Assembly (NCBI RefSeq): GCF_014218255.1
Contig: NZ_AP021872.1
Span: 1 to 64,000, forward strand
From: Mycoavidus sp. B2-EB
GTDB lineage: Bacteria > Pseudomonadota > Gammaproteobacteria > Burkholderiales > Burkholderiaceae
Length of the DNA: 64,000 bases
Reading direction: 5' to 3'
Shown here: piece by piece, positions 22,793 through 30,685 of the stretch
Position numbering within the stretch: position 1 is the first letter of the stretch
Layout: every line of letters begins with the position of its first letter
Notes under the pieces: generated by a model
The model's database searches: none
Told to the model about the DNA's origin: nothing
Seen by the model: only the letters and a program-made list of their open reading frames with translations
Position numbers and translations under genes: made by a program

Positions 22793-23212
22793 ATGGCAAC
22801 CATCAAAGTAGACGTCGTCAGCGCTGAGGAGCAAATTTTCTCGGGGCAGGCGCAATTCGTTGCGCTTCCGGGTGAGGAAGGTGAGTTAGGTATTTTGCCT
22901 GGCCATGTACCATTACTGACACGGATCCGCCCGGGTGCAGTGCGGATTGAGCTGGAGGGTGGCGTTGAAGAGTTTATCTTTGTCGCTGGCGGCATACTTG
23001 AAGTTCAACCGGGTGGGGTAACTGTTTTAGCGGATACCGCCATTCGCGGCCAAGACCTTGATCAGGCAAAAGCTGAGCAAGCGCGCCGCGCAGCTGAAGA
23101 GGCTCTACAAAATACGGGTTCGAACGTTGAATATGCGACGGCACAAGCGGAGCTGGCTTATGCGTCAGCCCAGTTGGCGGCGATTCAGCGCTTACGTCGG
23201 AATCGAAGTTAA
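22793..23212 (+). CDS. atpC: ATP synthase F1 subunit epsilon
   Basis: Subunit epsilon joins gamma to the c-ring and can inhibit ATP hydrolysis. The 139-residue protein has the N-terminal beta-sandwich ([34 protein letters not shown]) and a C-terminal helical hairpin rich in alanine, arginine and glutamate. It is the last gene of the operon; nine atp genes are present with none missing. Confidence 0.97.
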   Translation: MATIKVDVVSAEEQIFSGQAQFVALPGEEGELGILPGHVPLLTRIRPGAVRIELEGGVEEFIFVAGGILEVQPGGVTVLADTAIRGQDLDQAKAEQARRAAEEALQNTGSNVEYATAQAELAYASAQLAAIQRLRRNRS

Positions 23213-23218
23213 TTTGCG

Positions 23219-23238
23219 TACCCCCTTAATTGGGGTTT
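23219..23238 (+). terminator. Short hairpin after atpC, probable operon terminator
   Basis: An ACCCC/GGGGT stem lies directly after the atpC stop and is followed by TTTAATG. A second small stem, GCCGA/TCGGC, follows about 15 bases later. Both are short, so termination efficiency is uncertain. Confidence 0.4.
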
Positions 23239-23372
23239 AATGAAAACGCCGATGTGGTCGGCGCAATGGATGTTCTAAGGGCGGGGCACGCCCGGTTAGC
23301 CATTAGACTCACATGCATTATGATTGGCGTAATAAGTGCTGCCGTCACGTTCAATAAACTCTTCTGAATCAG

Positions 23373-23400
23373 TTTGCAGTCTTTTGAGTCGGTATATAAT
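23373..23400 (+). promoter_or_regulatory. Probable fumC promoter
   Basis: TATAAT at 23395-23400 is a perfect -10 hexamer 39 bp before the fumC ATG. A -35-like TTTGCA (23373-23378) lies 16 bp upstream. The -35 match is mediocre. Confidence 0.45.
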
Positions 23401-23438
23401 GTTTGGCTTGTTCCTCTTAGCCGTCCAGATTTCCGCAC

Positions 23439-24836
23439 ATGAAAGAAAAAACTCGCATTGAACGTGATACCTTTGGTGATATTGCTGTGCCTGCCGCCCA
23501 CTTATGGGGCGCACAGACGCAGCGCTCACGGCACAATTTCAAAATCTCAAATGAAAAGCAGGCGCCTGAATTGATCCGCGCGCTGGCCCAGGTTAAACGC
23601 GCGGCCGCTACCGTAAATCATGCGCTTGAGATACTCCCTGCTGATAAAACCAATGTGATTGTTCAGGCTGCTGACGAAATCATCGCGGGCCTGCACCCCG
23701 ATGAATTTCCGTTAGTGGTTTGGCAAACGGGTTCAGGCACTCAGACGAATATGAATCTGAATGAAGTGATTGCGAACCGCGCGAGTGAGTTACTGGGCGG
23801 TGAGCGCGGAGAGGCGCGTAAAATCCACCCGAACGATGAGGTTAATCGAGGGCAATCCTCTAATGATGTTTTCCCAACCGCGATGCACATTGCCGCGGCT
23901 GATGGCATAAAGAATACATTATTACCTGCGTTAAAAACCCTGCGCGATACGTTGGCGGCAAAAGCGCGGGCTTTTACGGACATCGTTAAAATTGGGCGAA
24001 CCCATTTACAAGATGCGACGCCTCTTACGCTAGGCCAAGAGTTTTCCGGTTATGTGGCGCAACTTGAGCAAGGAATGCGCCATCTAGAAGCGGCTTTGCC
24101 GCATTTATATGAACTGGCTTTGGGCGGTACTGCGGTTGGTACGGGGCTTAATGCGCATCCGGCTTTTGCCGATAAAGTCGCAGCCGAAATTAGCGCCCTC
24201 ACAGGACTTCCCTTTGTCAGCGCGCCGAATAAATTTGAAGTGATGGCGGCGGCCGATGCCCTGGTGCATGCGCATGGTGCTCTTAAAACCGTGGCGGCTG
24301 GCTTAATGAAAATCGCAAATGATATTCGTTGGCTAGCAAGTGGACCACGTTGTGGCTTAGGCGAATTATTGATCCCAGAAAATGAGCCGGGCAGTTCAAT
24401 CATGCCAGGCAAAGTTAACCCGACCCAGTCTGAAGCCGTTACGATGTTGTGCTGTCAAGTATTTGGCAACGACGTAGCCGTCAATTTCGGTGGCGCAAGC
24501 GGTAATTTTGAATTGAATGTTTTTCGCCCCATGATTGCGCACAATGTGTTGCAATCGATTCGGTTGCTTGCCGATGGTGCGCGCAGCTTTAACGATCATT
24601 GCGCGCTTGGCATTGAGCCAAACCGCGCGCGGATTGAAGCGTTGTTAAACGAATCTCTGATGCTGGTGACGGCGTTAAATCCGCATATTGGCTATGACAA
24701 AGCGGCACAAATCGCAAAAAAAGCCCACCGCGAAGGAACCACTTTAAAAAGCGCCGCGCTGGCTCTAGGTTATGTGAGCGACGCGGAGTTTGATGCCTGG
24801 GTGCAGCCACGAAAAATGGTGGGCGATAAGCATTAA
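23439..24836 (+). CDS. fumC: Class II fumarate hydratase (fumarase C)
   Basis: FumC interconverts fumarate and L-malate in the TCA cycle and is the iron-free, oxygen-stable form. It is 465 residues, a usual length. The start [19 protein letters not shown] and the superfamily signature [15 protein letters not shown] near 321-335 are present, as are [16 protein letters not shown] and [19 protein letters not shown]. It has its own promoter upstream. A GC-rich hairpin 14 bp after the stop probably belongs to the opposing ncRNA, but may terminate fumC as well. Confidence 0.97.
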   Translation: MKEKTRIERDTFGDIAVPAAHLWGAQTQRSRHNFKISNEKQAPELIRALAQVKRAAATVNHALEILPADKTNVIVQAADEIIAGLHPDEFPLVVWQTGSGTQTNMNLNEVIANRASELLGGERGEARKIHPNDEVNRGQSSNDVFPTAMHIAAADGIKNTLLPALKTLRDTLAAKARAFTDIVKIGRTHLQDATPLTLGQEFSGYVAQLEQGMRHLEAALPHLYELALGGTAVGTGLNAHPAFADKVAAEISALTGLPFVSAPNKFEVMAAADALVHAHGALKTVAAGLMKIANDIRWLASGPRCGLGELLIPENEPGSSIMPGKVNPTQSEAVTMLCCQVFGNDVAVNFGGASGNFELNVFRPMIAHNVLQSIRLLADGARSFNDHCALGIEPNRARIEALLNESLMLVTALNPHIGYDKAAQIAKKAHREGTTLKSAALALGYVSDAEFDAWVQPRKMVGDKH

Positions 24837-24841
24837 CTAGA

Positions 24842-25025
24842 ATAAAAAAAGCGGGCCTAAAAGGCCCGCTCAAGCCGCACGCTACGGGGTTAGCGTGAGG
24901 AGACCAACATCAAGAGTCGTTGGTTAAAACGGCCTCCGCAGAGATGTCCTCGCTAAAGGGTAGAGCTTGGTGCTAAGCCGACCAGTGAGGGGGCTGCCGA
25001 GTATGTCCGCTCTCACGTTGTCAGT
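24842..25025 (-). ncRNA. ssrS: Probable 6S RNA
   Basis: On the minus strand the 24.84-25.02 kb spacer ends in an ideal terminator: GCGGGCC/GGCCCGC (24851-24869) followed by seven T residues. There is no minus-strand ORF. The transcript of about 170-180 nt can fold into one long rod. An outer stem pairs CGTGAG with CTCACG, a purine/pyrimidine bubble follows, and an apical arm starts GGTCGGC paired with GCC and ACC. That is the plan of 6S RNA, which mimics an open promoter and sequesters sigma-70 polymerase. The identification is by architecture and context only; another structured sRNA is possible. Confidence 0.55.
24843..24869 (-). terminator. Strong intrinsic terminator of the minus-strand ncRNA
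   Basis: A 7-bp perfect GC stem (24851-24857 with 24863-24869) has a 5-base loop and, reading leftwards, a run of seven T residues at 24850-24844. There is no T-run on the plus side, so its main direction is minus. Confidence 0.8.
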
Positions 25026-25093
25026 TGCTGTCCATCTGTGCTGAAACCGTTAATGGCATTGTGGTGGATGTGCGCGGTTTTAGGAGTAATAAA

Positions 25094-26188
25094 ATGTTGC
25101 AGTCTGTATCAAACGATACATTCTTACGGGCGCTGAAACGCGAGCCTACCGACTATACGCCGGTTTGGTTAATGCGCCAGGCGGGCCGTTATTTGCCGGA
25201 ATACAATCTAACTCGTGCTCGCGCGGGTAGTTTTCTTGGGCTGGCGAAAAATCCTGATTACGCCACTGAAGTGACCTTGCAGCCGCTTGAGCGTTATCCC
25301 TTGGATGCGGCGATTCTTTTTTCGGACATTTTGACGATACCCGATGCGATGGGGCTTGGCCTAAGTTTTGAAGCTGGCGAAGGACCACGTTTTGCCCATC
25401 CACTACGAACTGAAGCAGATATTGCGCGTTTGGCCGTGCCGGCGGTAGATTCGGCTTTATCTTATGTGACTGACGCAGTCACTCAGATCCGGCGCGCTTT
25501 AACCCATGCCAATGGCGTGCAACGCATACCATTAATCGGTTTTTCGGGTAGTCCTTGGACGCTTGCTTGTTATATGGTTGAAGGGGGCGGCTCGGATAAT
25601 TTTAGCCTGGTTAAAACCATGCTTTATCAACATCCGGCTTGGCTGCATCGCATACTTGAGATTAATGCGCAGGCTGTGGCTGCTTATCTTAATGCGCAAA
25701 TCGATGCTGGCGCGCAAGCAGTGATGATCTTCGATACTTGGGGTGGGGCCTTAGCTGAGGGAAAATTTCAGAAGTTTTCTCTGGCCTATACGCAAGCGGT
25801 GATCCAGCAACTGAAGCGTGAACATAATGGCGAACAAATACCGGTGATTGTGTTTACTAAAGGTGGCGGTCAATGGCTAGAAGAGATTGCGGCGATTGGC
25901 GCGCAGGCGGTTGGCCTTGATTGGACGACGAACCTCGCGCGTGCCCGTGAGCGTGTTGCCGGTCAAGTGGCCTTGCAAGGCAACCTTGATCCAACGGTGT
26001 TGTTTGCATCGCCAGCGACTATTCGTGCCGAGGTGCGCGCAATCTTAGAGAGTTATGGGAATCATCCCGGACATATTTTCAATCTTGGGCACGGCATTTT
26101 GCCCTTGACCCCCCCTGAACATGTCGCTGAAATGGTTGATGAAGTTCATTCTTATAGCCGTTCATTGCGACTCGCTGCTGGCGCTTAA
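25094..26188 (+). CDS. hemE: Uroporphyrinogen decarboxylase
   Basis: HemE decarboxylates the four acetate side chains of uroporphyrinogen III to give coproporphyrinogen III in haem synthesis. It is 364 residues from the ATG at 25094, which has AGGAG at 25083-25087. The N-terminal signature [16 protein letters not shown] and the second signature [20 protein letters not shown] are intact. An in-frame start at 25025 is too far upstream and would overlap the ncRNA promoter region. It is divergent from the 6S-like RNA. Confidence 0.97.
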   Translation: MLQSVSNDTFLRALKREPTDYTPVWLMRQAGRYLPEYNLTRARAGSFLGLAKNPDYATEVTLQPLERYPLDAAILFSDILTIPDAMGLGLSFEAGEGPRFAHPLRTEADIARLAVPAVDSALSYVTDAVTQIRRALTHANGVQRIPLIGFSGSPWTLACYMVEGGGSDNFSLVKTMLYQHPAWLHRILEINAQAVAAYLNAQIDAGAQAVMIFDTWGGALAEGKFQKFSLAYTQAVIQQLKREHNGEQIPVIVFTKGGGQWLEEIAAIGAQAVGLDWTTNLARARERVAGQVALQGNLDPTVLFASPATIRAEVRAILESYGNHPGHIFNLGHGILPLTPPEHVAEMVDEVHSYSRSLRLAAGA

Positions 26189-26282
26189 TTTGGCTTTTGA
26201 GTGAGTGCTCATTCGGTTTTTAGATAGATTCTATAAGGGATCTGCCGATTAGCTAAGCCGCTGACTTATACACATTTAGAGA

Positions 26283-26312
26283 ACCTCTTGCAAGAGGTGA
26301 CTTAATTTTTTG
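26283..26312 (+). terminator. Probable hemE terminator
   Basis: ACCTCTTGCAAGAGGT (26283-26298) is a perfect 16-bp palindrome able to form a 6-bp stem with a 4-base loop. It is followed after a few bases by a T-rich stretch, TTAATTTTTT. Confidence 0.5.
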
Positions 26313-26454
26313 ATAAATTGCAAAAGAGTCCTGTTGGAATTGTCTAAGTGATTGATTAATAAGGGTTTGTGAAAATTGCTTTGAAACTGAGCAAACTAAG
26401 CGAGAGCGCTTGCCTTGGCCTTTTCAGCAGCTAAAAAGGGACTTTTCAACAAAG

Positions 26455-26477
26455 TTATCCACAGGTTTTGTGGAAAG
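26455..26477. promoter_or_regulatory. Inverted DnaA-box pair upstream of priA
   Basis: A consensus TTATCCACA at 26455-26463 is followed 5 bp later by TGTGGAAAG (26469-26477), a one- or two-mismatch box in the opposite direction. It lies 120-140 bp before priA. It may be a DnaA-responsive control element or a titration site. Confidence 0.5.
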
Positions 26478-26596
26478 CTCAAAAAAAGCCAAAAAATCCG
26501 GTAGTTAGCGGCGTATTGTATGCAATACTTTAAATTTAATTGGCCCTATCGGTCTATCCAGCGCGTTGCTTTAGGGATAATGAGCAAGAATCTGTA

Positions 26597-28669
26597 ATGA
26601 GTTGCCTAATTGTCCGTGTCGCCTTAGACCAACCTATCCCGATTTTGTTTGATTACGGTTGCGCTATCTCGCCGGCGCCCCAACTGGGTCAGTTGGTGTA
26701 TGTGCCGTTTGGCAGGCGCAACTTAGTGGGCTTGGTGTGTGAGCTAGCCGAACAGAGTGATATCCCGACGGAACGCTTACGCATGATTGAAGCGGTCTGG
26801 GCGGATGCGCCGGCGCTGTCGGCCCAATGGTTGGCGCTTGCGGCCTTTGCGGCGGATTATTACCAACGCTCATTAGGTGAAGTTGCGCTAGCCTCGTTGC
26901 CCTCAGCGCTACGTAATGCGAAGCGTTGGCAGCGGCTCGCCATACCGGCCTCTCCGGTCCTGTTGAGTGGTGAGTCGAGTCAAGAGTTGGCTGCTGGCAG
27001 CCGCCCCACGGCTGAGGCTCAAGCGTTGCCAACCGGGGAAAAAACTCTAACGTCTGAACAAACAAATGTGTTGCTCGCGCTTAACACCGCCCGCGGTTTT
27101 TCTCCTTTTTTATTACATGGGGTAACGGGGAGCGGCAAAACAGAAGTTTATCTGCGCATGATCGCGGATTTGCTAACGCGTGCTCCGCTGGCTCAAGTGC
27201 TCGTGTTGGTCCCCGAAATTAACCTAACGCCCCAGTTTGAGGCAGCCTTCCGGGCCCGTTTTTCAGCTGGGCCAGCGCAGGCCATTGTGACTTTGCATAG
27301 CGGTCTAGCCGAAGGGGTGCGAGCGCGGCATTGGTTGGCCGCCCATACTGGGCAAGCCCGTATTGTCTTGGGAACACGGTTAGCCGTATTAGCCTCTTTA
27401 CCGAGTCTGGCATTGATCGTAGTTGATGAAGAACATGATGTTGCCTATAAGCAGCAGGAAGGGCTGCGTTATTCAGCGCGTGACTTGGCGATTTGGCGTG
27501 CTAAACAACTCGGCATTCCAATTGTGTTGGGCTCTGCGACACCGTCGCTTGAAAGTTGGCGGCAAGCTGCACAGGGCCGCTATACGCATCTGACAATGCA
27601 GCGGCGCGCGCATGCTGAGGCTGTGCTGCCGAGTGTGCGCTTAATTAACATGACCCAAACTACACCCGCGCCGATTGCGGGACTATCTGCTCCCCTGATT
27701 CATGCGATACGGGAACGTTTAGCACGGCAAGAGCAGAGTCTGATTTTTTTAAACCGGCGTGGATATGCGCCCGTGCTGGCTTGCGATGCCTGTGGTTGGA
27801 TCGCGGGTTGCGTACGCTGTAGCGCTTATACGGTTTTGCATAAGCTTGAACGAGTATTGCGTTGCCACCATTGTGGTTGGCAAGCGCCAATTATGCGGGC
27901 CTGCCCGGATTGTGGCAATCTTGATTTGGCCCCACTCGGACGAGGTACACAAAGGGTTGAAGAGACGCTTGCCGAGCTTTTGCCCAGCGCTCGGATTTTA
28001 CGTATTGACGCCGATAGCACGCGCCGCAAAGGAAGTGCGCAAGCGCTATTAGAAGACGTACATGCAGGCGTAGCAGATATTCTAGTGGGTACGCAAATGG
28101 TCGCAAAAGGGCATGATTTCAAGCGCGTAACGCTAGTGGGAGTATTGAATACAGATGTTGCGCTGTTTTCACATGATTTTCGAGCCAGCGAACGACTTTT
28201 TGCCCAGTTAATGCAAGTCAGCGGGCGGGCGGGCCGTACCGGGCAAGGAGAGGTTTTGCTGCAAACGCGTTATCCACAGCACCCTCTGTATGAGGCGCTG
28301 ACACGACATGATTATGCAGGTTTCGCCGCCACGCTCCTGGCTGAGCGACAGCAGGCGCGTTTGCCTCCCTTTGTTTATCAGGCGCTCCTCCGTGCTGAAG
28401 CGCGCACGTTAGAAGCGGCGCAGGCATTTCTAATGCAGGGCATAACGCTGTTTAAAGGTTTGCCTGGCGCCGAATATGTTATCTGCTATGACCCAGTACC
28501 CATGGTTGTGGTTAAAGTTATGCATGTGCATCGGGCCCAATTGCTGCTTGAAAGCGCATCGCGCAGTGCACTGCAAAGCACCCTGCGCGCATGGCAGCCT
28601 TATTTGCGTACACTTAAAGTCAAAGGAATCGTGCGCTGGTCGGTTGAAGTTGATCCACTGGATATTTAA
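26597..28669 (+). CDS. priA: Primosomal replication restart helicase PriA
   Basis: PriA recognises stalled forks and reloads the replicative helicase. From the ATG at 26597 it is 690 residues (E. coli 732). It has an N-terminal DNA-binding domain, Walker A GVTGSGKTEVYLRM near 175-188, a DEEHD box near 276, and a zinc-binding insertion of paired CxxC motifs (CDACGW, CVRCSA, CHHCGW, CPDCG) near 396-440. A longer in-frame start at 26540 exists, but SCLIVRVALDQPIPILFDY is the family start. A DnaA-box pair lies upstream. Confidence 0.95.
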   Translation: MSCLIVRVALDQPIPILFDYGCAISPAPQLGQLVYVPFGRRNLVGLVCELAEQSDIPTERLRMIEAVWADAPALSAQWLALAAFAADYYQRSLGEVALASLPSALRNAKRWQRLAIPASPVLLSGESSQELAAGSRPTAEAQALPTGEKTLTSEQTNVLLALNTARGFSPFLLHGVTGSGKTEVYLRMIADLLTRAPLAQVLVLVPEINLTPQFEAAFRARFSAGPAQAIVTLHSGLAEGVRARHWLAAHTGQARIVLGTRLAVLASLPSLALIVVDEEHDVAYKQQEGLRYSARDLAIWRAKQLGIPIVLGSATPSLESWRQAAQGRYTHLTMQRRAHAEAVLPSVRLINMTQTTPAPIAGLSAPLIHAIRERLARQEQSLIFLNRRGYAPVLACDACGWIAGCVRCSAYTVLHKLERVLRCHHCGWQAPIMRACPDCGNLDLAPLGRGTQRVEETLAELLPSARILRIDADSTRRKGSAQALLEDVHAGVADILVGTQMVAKGHDFKRVTLVGVLNTDVALFSHDFRASERLFAQLMQVSGRAGRTGQGEVLLQTRYPQHPLYEALTRHDYAGFAATLLAERQQARLPPFVYQALLRAEARTLEAAQAFLMQGITLFKGLPGAEYVICYDPVPMVVVKVMHVHRAQLLLESASRSALQSTLRAWQPYLRTLKVKGIVRWSVEVDPLDI

Positions 28670-28674
28670 CGCCG

Positions 28675-29853
28675 CTAGAGCGGGTCATTTTCCGATGGCT
28701 CTATGCCTCGATCCACTATTTCTATATACCTTGCATAATTGAACAGGCGGTTTCGTTTTTGGGCGGTGAGTGCTTGTACGATACCTAGTTTTTCCATGTG
28801 AACCAATGCCTTATTGATAGTGGCTGGCGCCAGGCCCGTTTTCTCTACTAACCAGCCCGAGGTGATGACGGGGCGTTCTATGAGTGCTTGGTGGATTTGT
28901 AAAGCAGAAGGTGCTGCTCTGCCCAGCCTACTTATTTTTTCGCGATCTTGAGCGAACAACGCGAGAAGTTGTTGCGCCGTTTCTACGGCTTGGGTAGCGG
29001 TGACAGTAATGGCCTCAGTAAAAAAATCGAGCCAGGCTTCCCATTCACCCGTCACACGGACATTGTTGAGCAGCTCGTAATAATATTGGCGATGAGTTTT
29101 AAAATAGAGGCTCAGATAGAGCATGGGTTCTCGTAACACCTTTTGTTCACATAAGAGCAATGTGATTAAGAGGCGACCCAAGCGACCATTACCATCGAGA
29201 AATGGGTGGATCGTTTCAAATTGCACATGCGCTAATGCTGCTTTAAGCAATACTGGCATTGGTTCTGGCAGATCATGGAGAAATAGCTCGAGCTTGCCCA
29301 TACAAGCTAGTACTTCCTCAGCCGGAGGTGGAACGAACGCTGCATTGCCTGGTCGTGTGCCCCCAATCCAATTTTGACTACGTCGAAATTCCCCTGGTGT
29401 TAGCTTACAACCGCGACCTTTTGCTAACAGAACGCCATGCATTTCTTTAATCAGCCGCAATGATAATGGCTGCCCCTCTTTGAGCAGACGCAAACCGTGT
29501 TCGAGCGCTGCGACATAGTGACTGACTTCACGCACATCATCTAGTGGGACGCCTGGCATTTGATCTAGCTCGAACAGCAACAAATCGGAGAGTGACGATT
29601 GCGTCCCTTCGATCATGGACGAGAGCACTGCCTCTTTACGAACATACATGTAGAGAAAAAGCGAGGTGTCAGGTAGCAGCGTTGATACGCTATCCAACTG
29701 ACCGAGCGCGAGTAACGCTCGGTCAAACTTTCTGCGCAATTCAGTCGTCCAAGTGATAGGTGGGCAAGGCGGAAGCGGTGCGGGTACGAATGCCTGCGCT
29801 TTTTCACCGGTTGTCGATATCGTGACATAGTGGCCTTGGAGCGTTTGTTTCAT
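28675..29853 (-). CDS. Fic family AMPylase-type protein with C-terminal winged helix
   Basis: Fic proteins usually transfer AMP from ATP to hydroxyl groups of target proteins. This 392-residue protein has the full active-site motif HPFLDGNGRLGR at 216-227. The inhibitory helix motif SSMIEG at 78-83, N-terminal to the Fic core, makes it class II (self-inhibited). A C-terminal winged-helix segment (about 325-380, containing SGWLVEKTGLAPATINKALV) suggests DNA binding. It is convergent with priA. An inverted-repeat pair just upstream of its ATG is a likely autoregulatory operator. No secretion signal is seen; the target is unknown. Confidence 0.88.
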   Translation of the reverse strand: MKQTLQGHYVTISTTGEKAQAFVPAPLPPCPPITWTTELRRKFDRALLALGQLDSVSTLLPDTSLFLYMYVRKEAVLSSMIEGTQSSLSDLLLFELDQMPGVPLDDVREVSHYVAALEHGLRLLKEGQPLSLRLIKEMHGVLLAKGRGCKLTPGEFRRSQNWIGGTRPGNAAFVPPPAEEVLACMGKLELFLHDLPEPMPVLLKAALAHVQFETIHPFLDGNGRLGRLLITLLLCEQKVLREPMLYLSLYFKTHRQYYYELLNNVRVTGEWEAWLDFFTEAITVTATQAVETAQQLLALFAQDREKISRLGRAAPSALQIHQALIERPVITSGWLVEKTGLAPATINKALVHMEKLGIVQALTAQKRNRLFNYARYIEIVDRGIEPSENDPL

Positions 29854-29879
29854 TGCGCGTAACCTAAAATAAGAAAGGC

Positions 29880-29912
29880 TGTTATTTTACGATAACAACC
29901 CAAAGTAAAATA
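29880..29912. promoter_or_regulatory. Candidate fic operator (overlapping inverted repeats)
   Basis: TATTTTAC (29883-29890) and GTAAAATA (29905-29912) form a perfect inverted repeat with 14-bp spacing. TGTTAT/ATAACA (29880-29897) forms a second, overlapping one. They lie 27-59 bp upstream of the leftward fic ATG, where the promoter should be. Confidence 0.5.
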
Positions 29913-29996
29913 GGCAGAAAATTAATACCGTCATCGAGCGACTCTTATTGAGTCTAAATGTATGACGATAGTCTATCCTGCAGCAGCAGTAGCCAA

Positions 29997-30020
29997 AAAA
30001 GTTGCGCATGCGCAACTTTT
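29997..30020. repeat. Perfect 24-bp palindrome between fic and hipB-like gene
   Basis: AAAAGTTGCGC and its exact complement meet without a loop (29997-30020), with further A residues on the left. Transcribed either way it would give a GC stem followed by U residues, so it may act as a bidirectional terminator. Both flanking genes are transcribed away from it. The rest of 29913-30282 shows no gene. Confidence 0.55.
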
Positions 30021-30282
30021 AGAGCTTTCTAGCTTTCATAGTTAGCGCCTAATAAAAAGAAAGCGCGTTTATGTGCGGGGAAAGTGATAAGAAAAATAGG
30101 AAATGCTTATTTGTACTAATTGAGATCTGATCTGACCGGCTCTGTAGGTCAGCATGATGCTGTAAATGATTGAGCTTGCTCAGGTGCCTGCTACGGTATC
30201 ATTAAAAATCCAATTCTTGCGATTATGTTGAGCTCAGCATAGTCGCAGCGACCATTTAAAATAATTTCCCGATCAGGAGATT

Positions 30283-30573
30283 ATGGTGACTGTTATTCAA
30301 ACTCCATCAGATTTGGGGGCAGCGCTTCGCTGCACCCGTAAACGGCTCAAATTGACACAGCCGCAATTGGCGTTGGCCGCTAATGTGGGTGTGCGTTTTC
30401 TGGTTGAACTGGAAGCCGGCAAACCTACTATCCAACTTAAGGGAGTATTACGTGTTATCCAAGCTCGAATGCTACAAGCCGATTTTATGGCTCATTTTGC
30501 TGACCGGTCATTACTTGAAAAAATGATTGTTCTAATTGAGCGTCGCTGTGCGCTGATGATGGAGCGCCTCTAG
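30283..30573 (+). CDS. HipB-like XRE-family transcriptional regulator (orphan antitoxin)
   Basis: This 96-residue protein carries a helix-turn-helix at about residues 10-60 (LGAALRCTRKRLKLTQPQLA, then VGVRFLVELEAGKPTIQL), very close to HipB/Y4mF antitoxins. HipB normally binds DNA with the kinase toxin HipA, encoded immediately downstream. Here putA follows at 30686 and no hipA piece is visible. The last 35 residues (from about 60) do not look like a HipB tail and may be out-of-register sequence after a deletion. AGGAGA at 30275-30280 favours the GTG at 30286 over the ATG at 30283. Confidence 0.75.
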   Translation: MVTVIQTPSDLGAALRCTRKRLKLTQPQLALAANVGVRFLVELEAGKPTIQLKGVLRVIQARMLQADFMAHFADRSLLEKMIVLIERRCALMMERL

Positions 30574-30685
30574 GGCGCTTGGATTTGTCAATCTGCTAAT
30601 TTCAGCAAAGAACTTTTTCTTTACTAAGCCAGAGGGGTTAATTACACTGCCCTGAATTCGCTTCTCCTTAAAGAAACAAAAAAAG

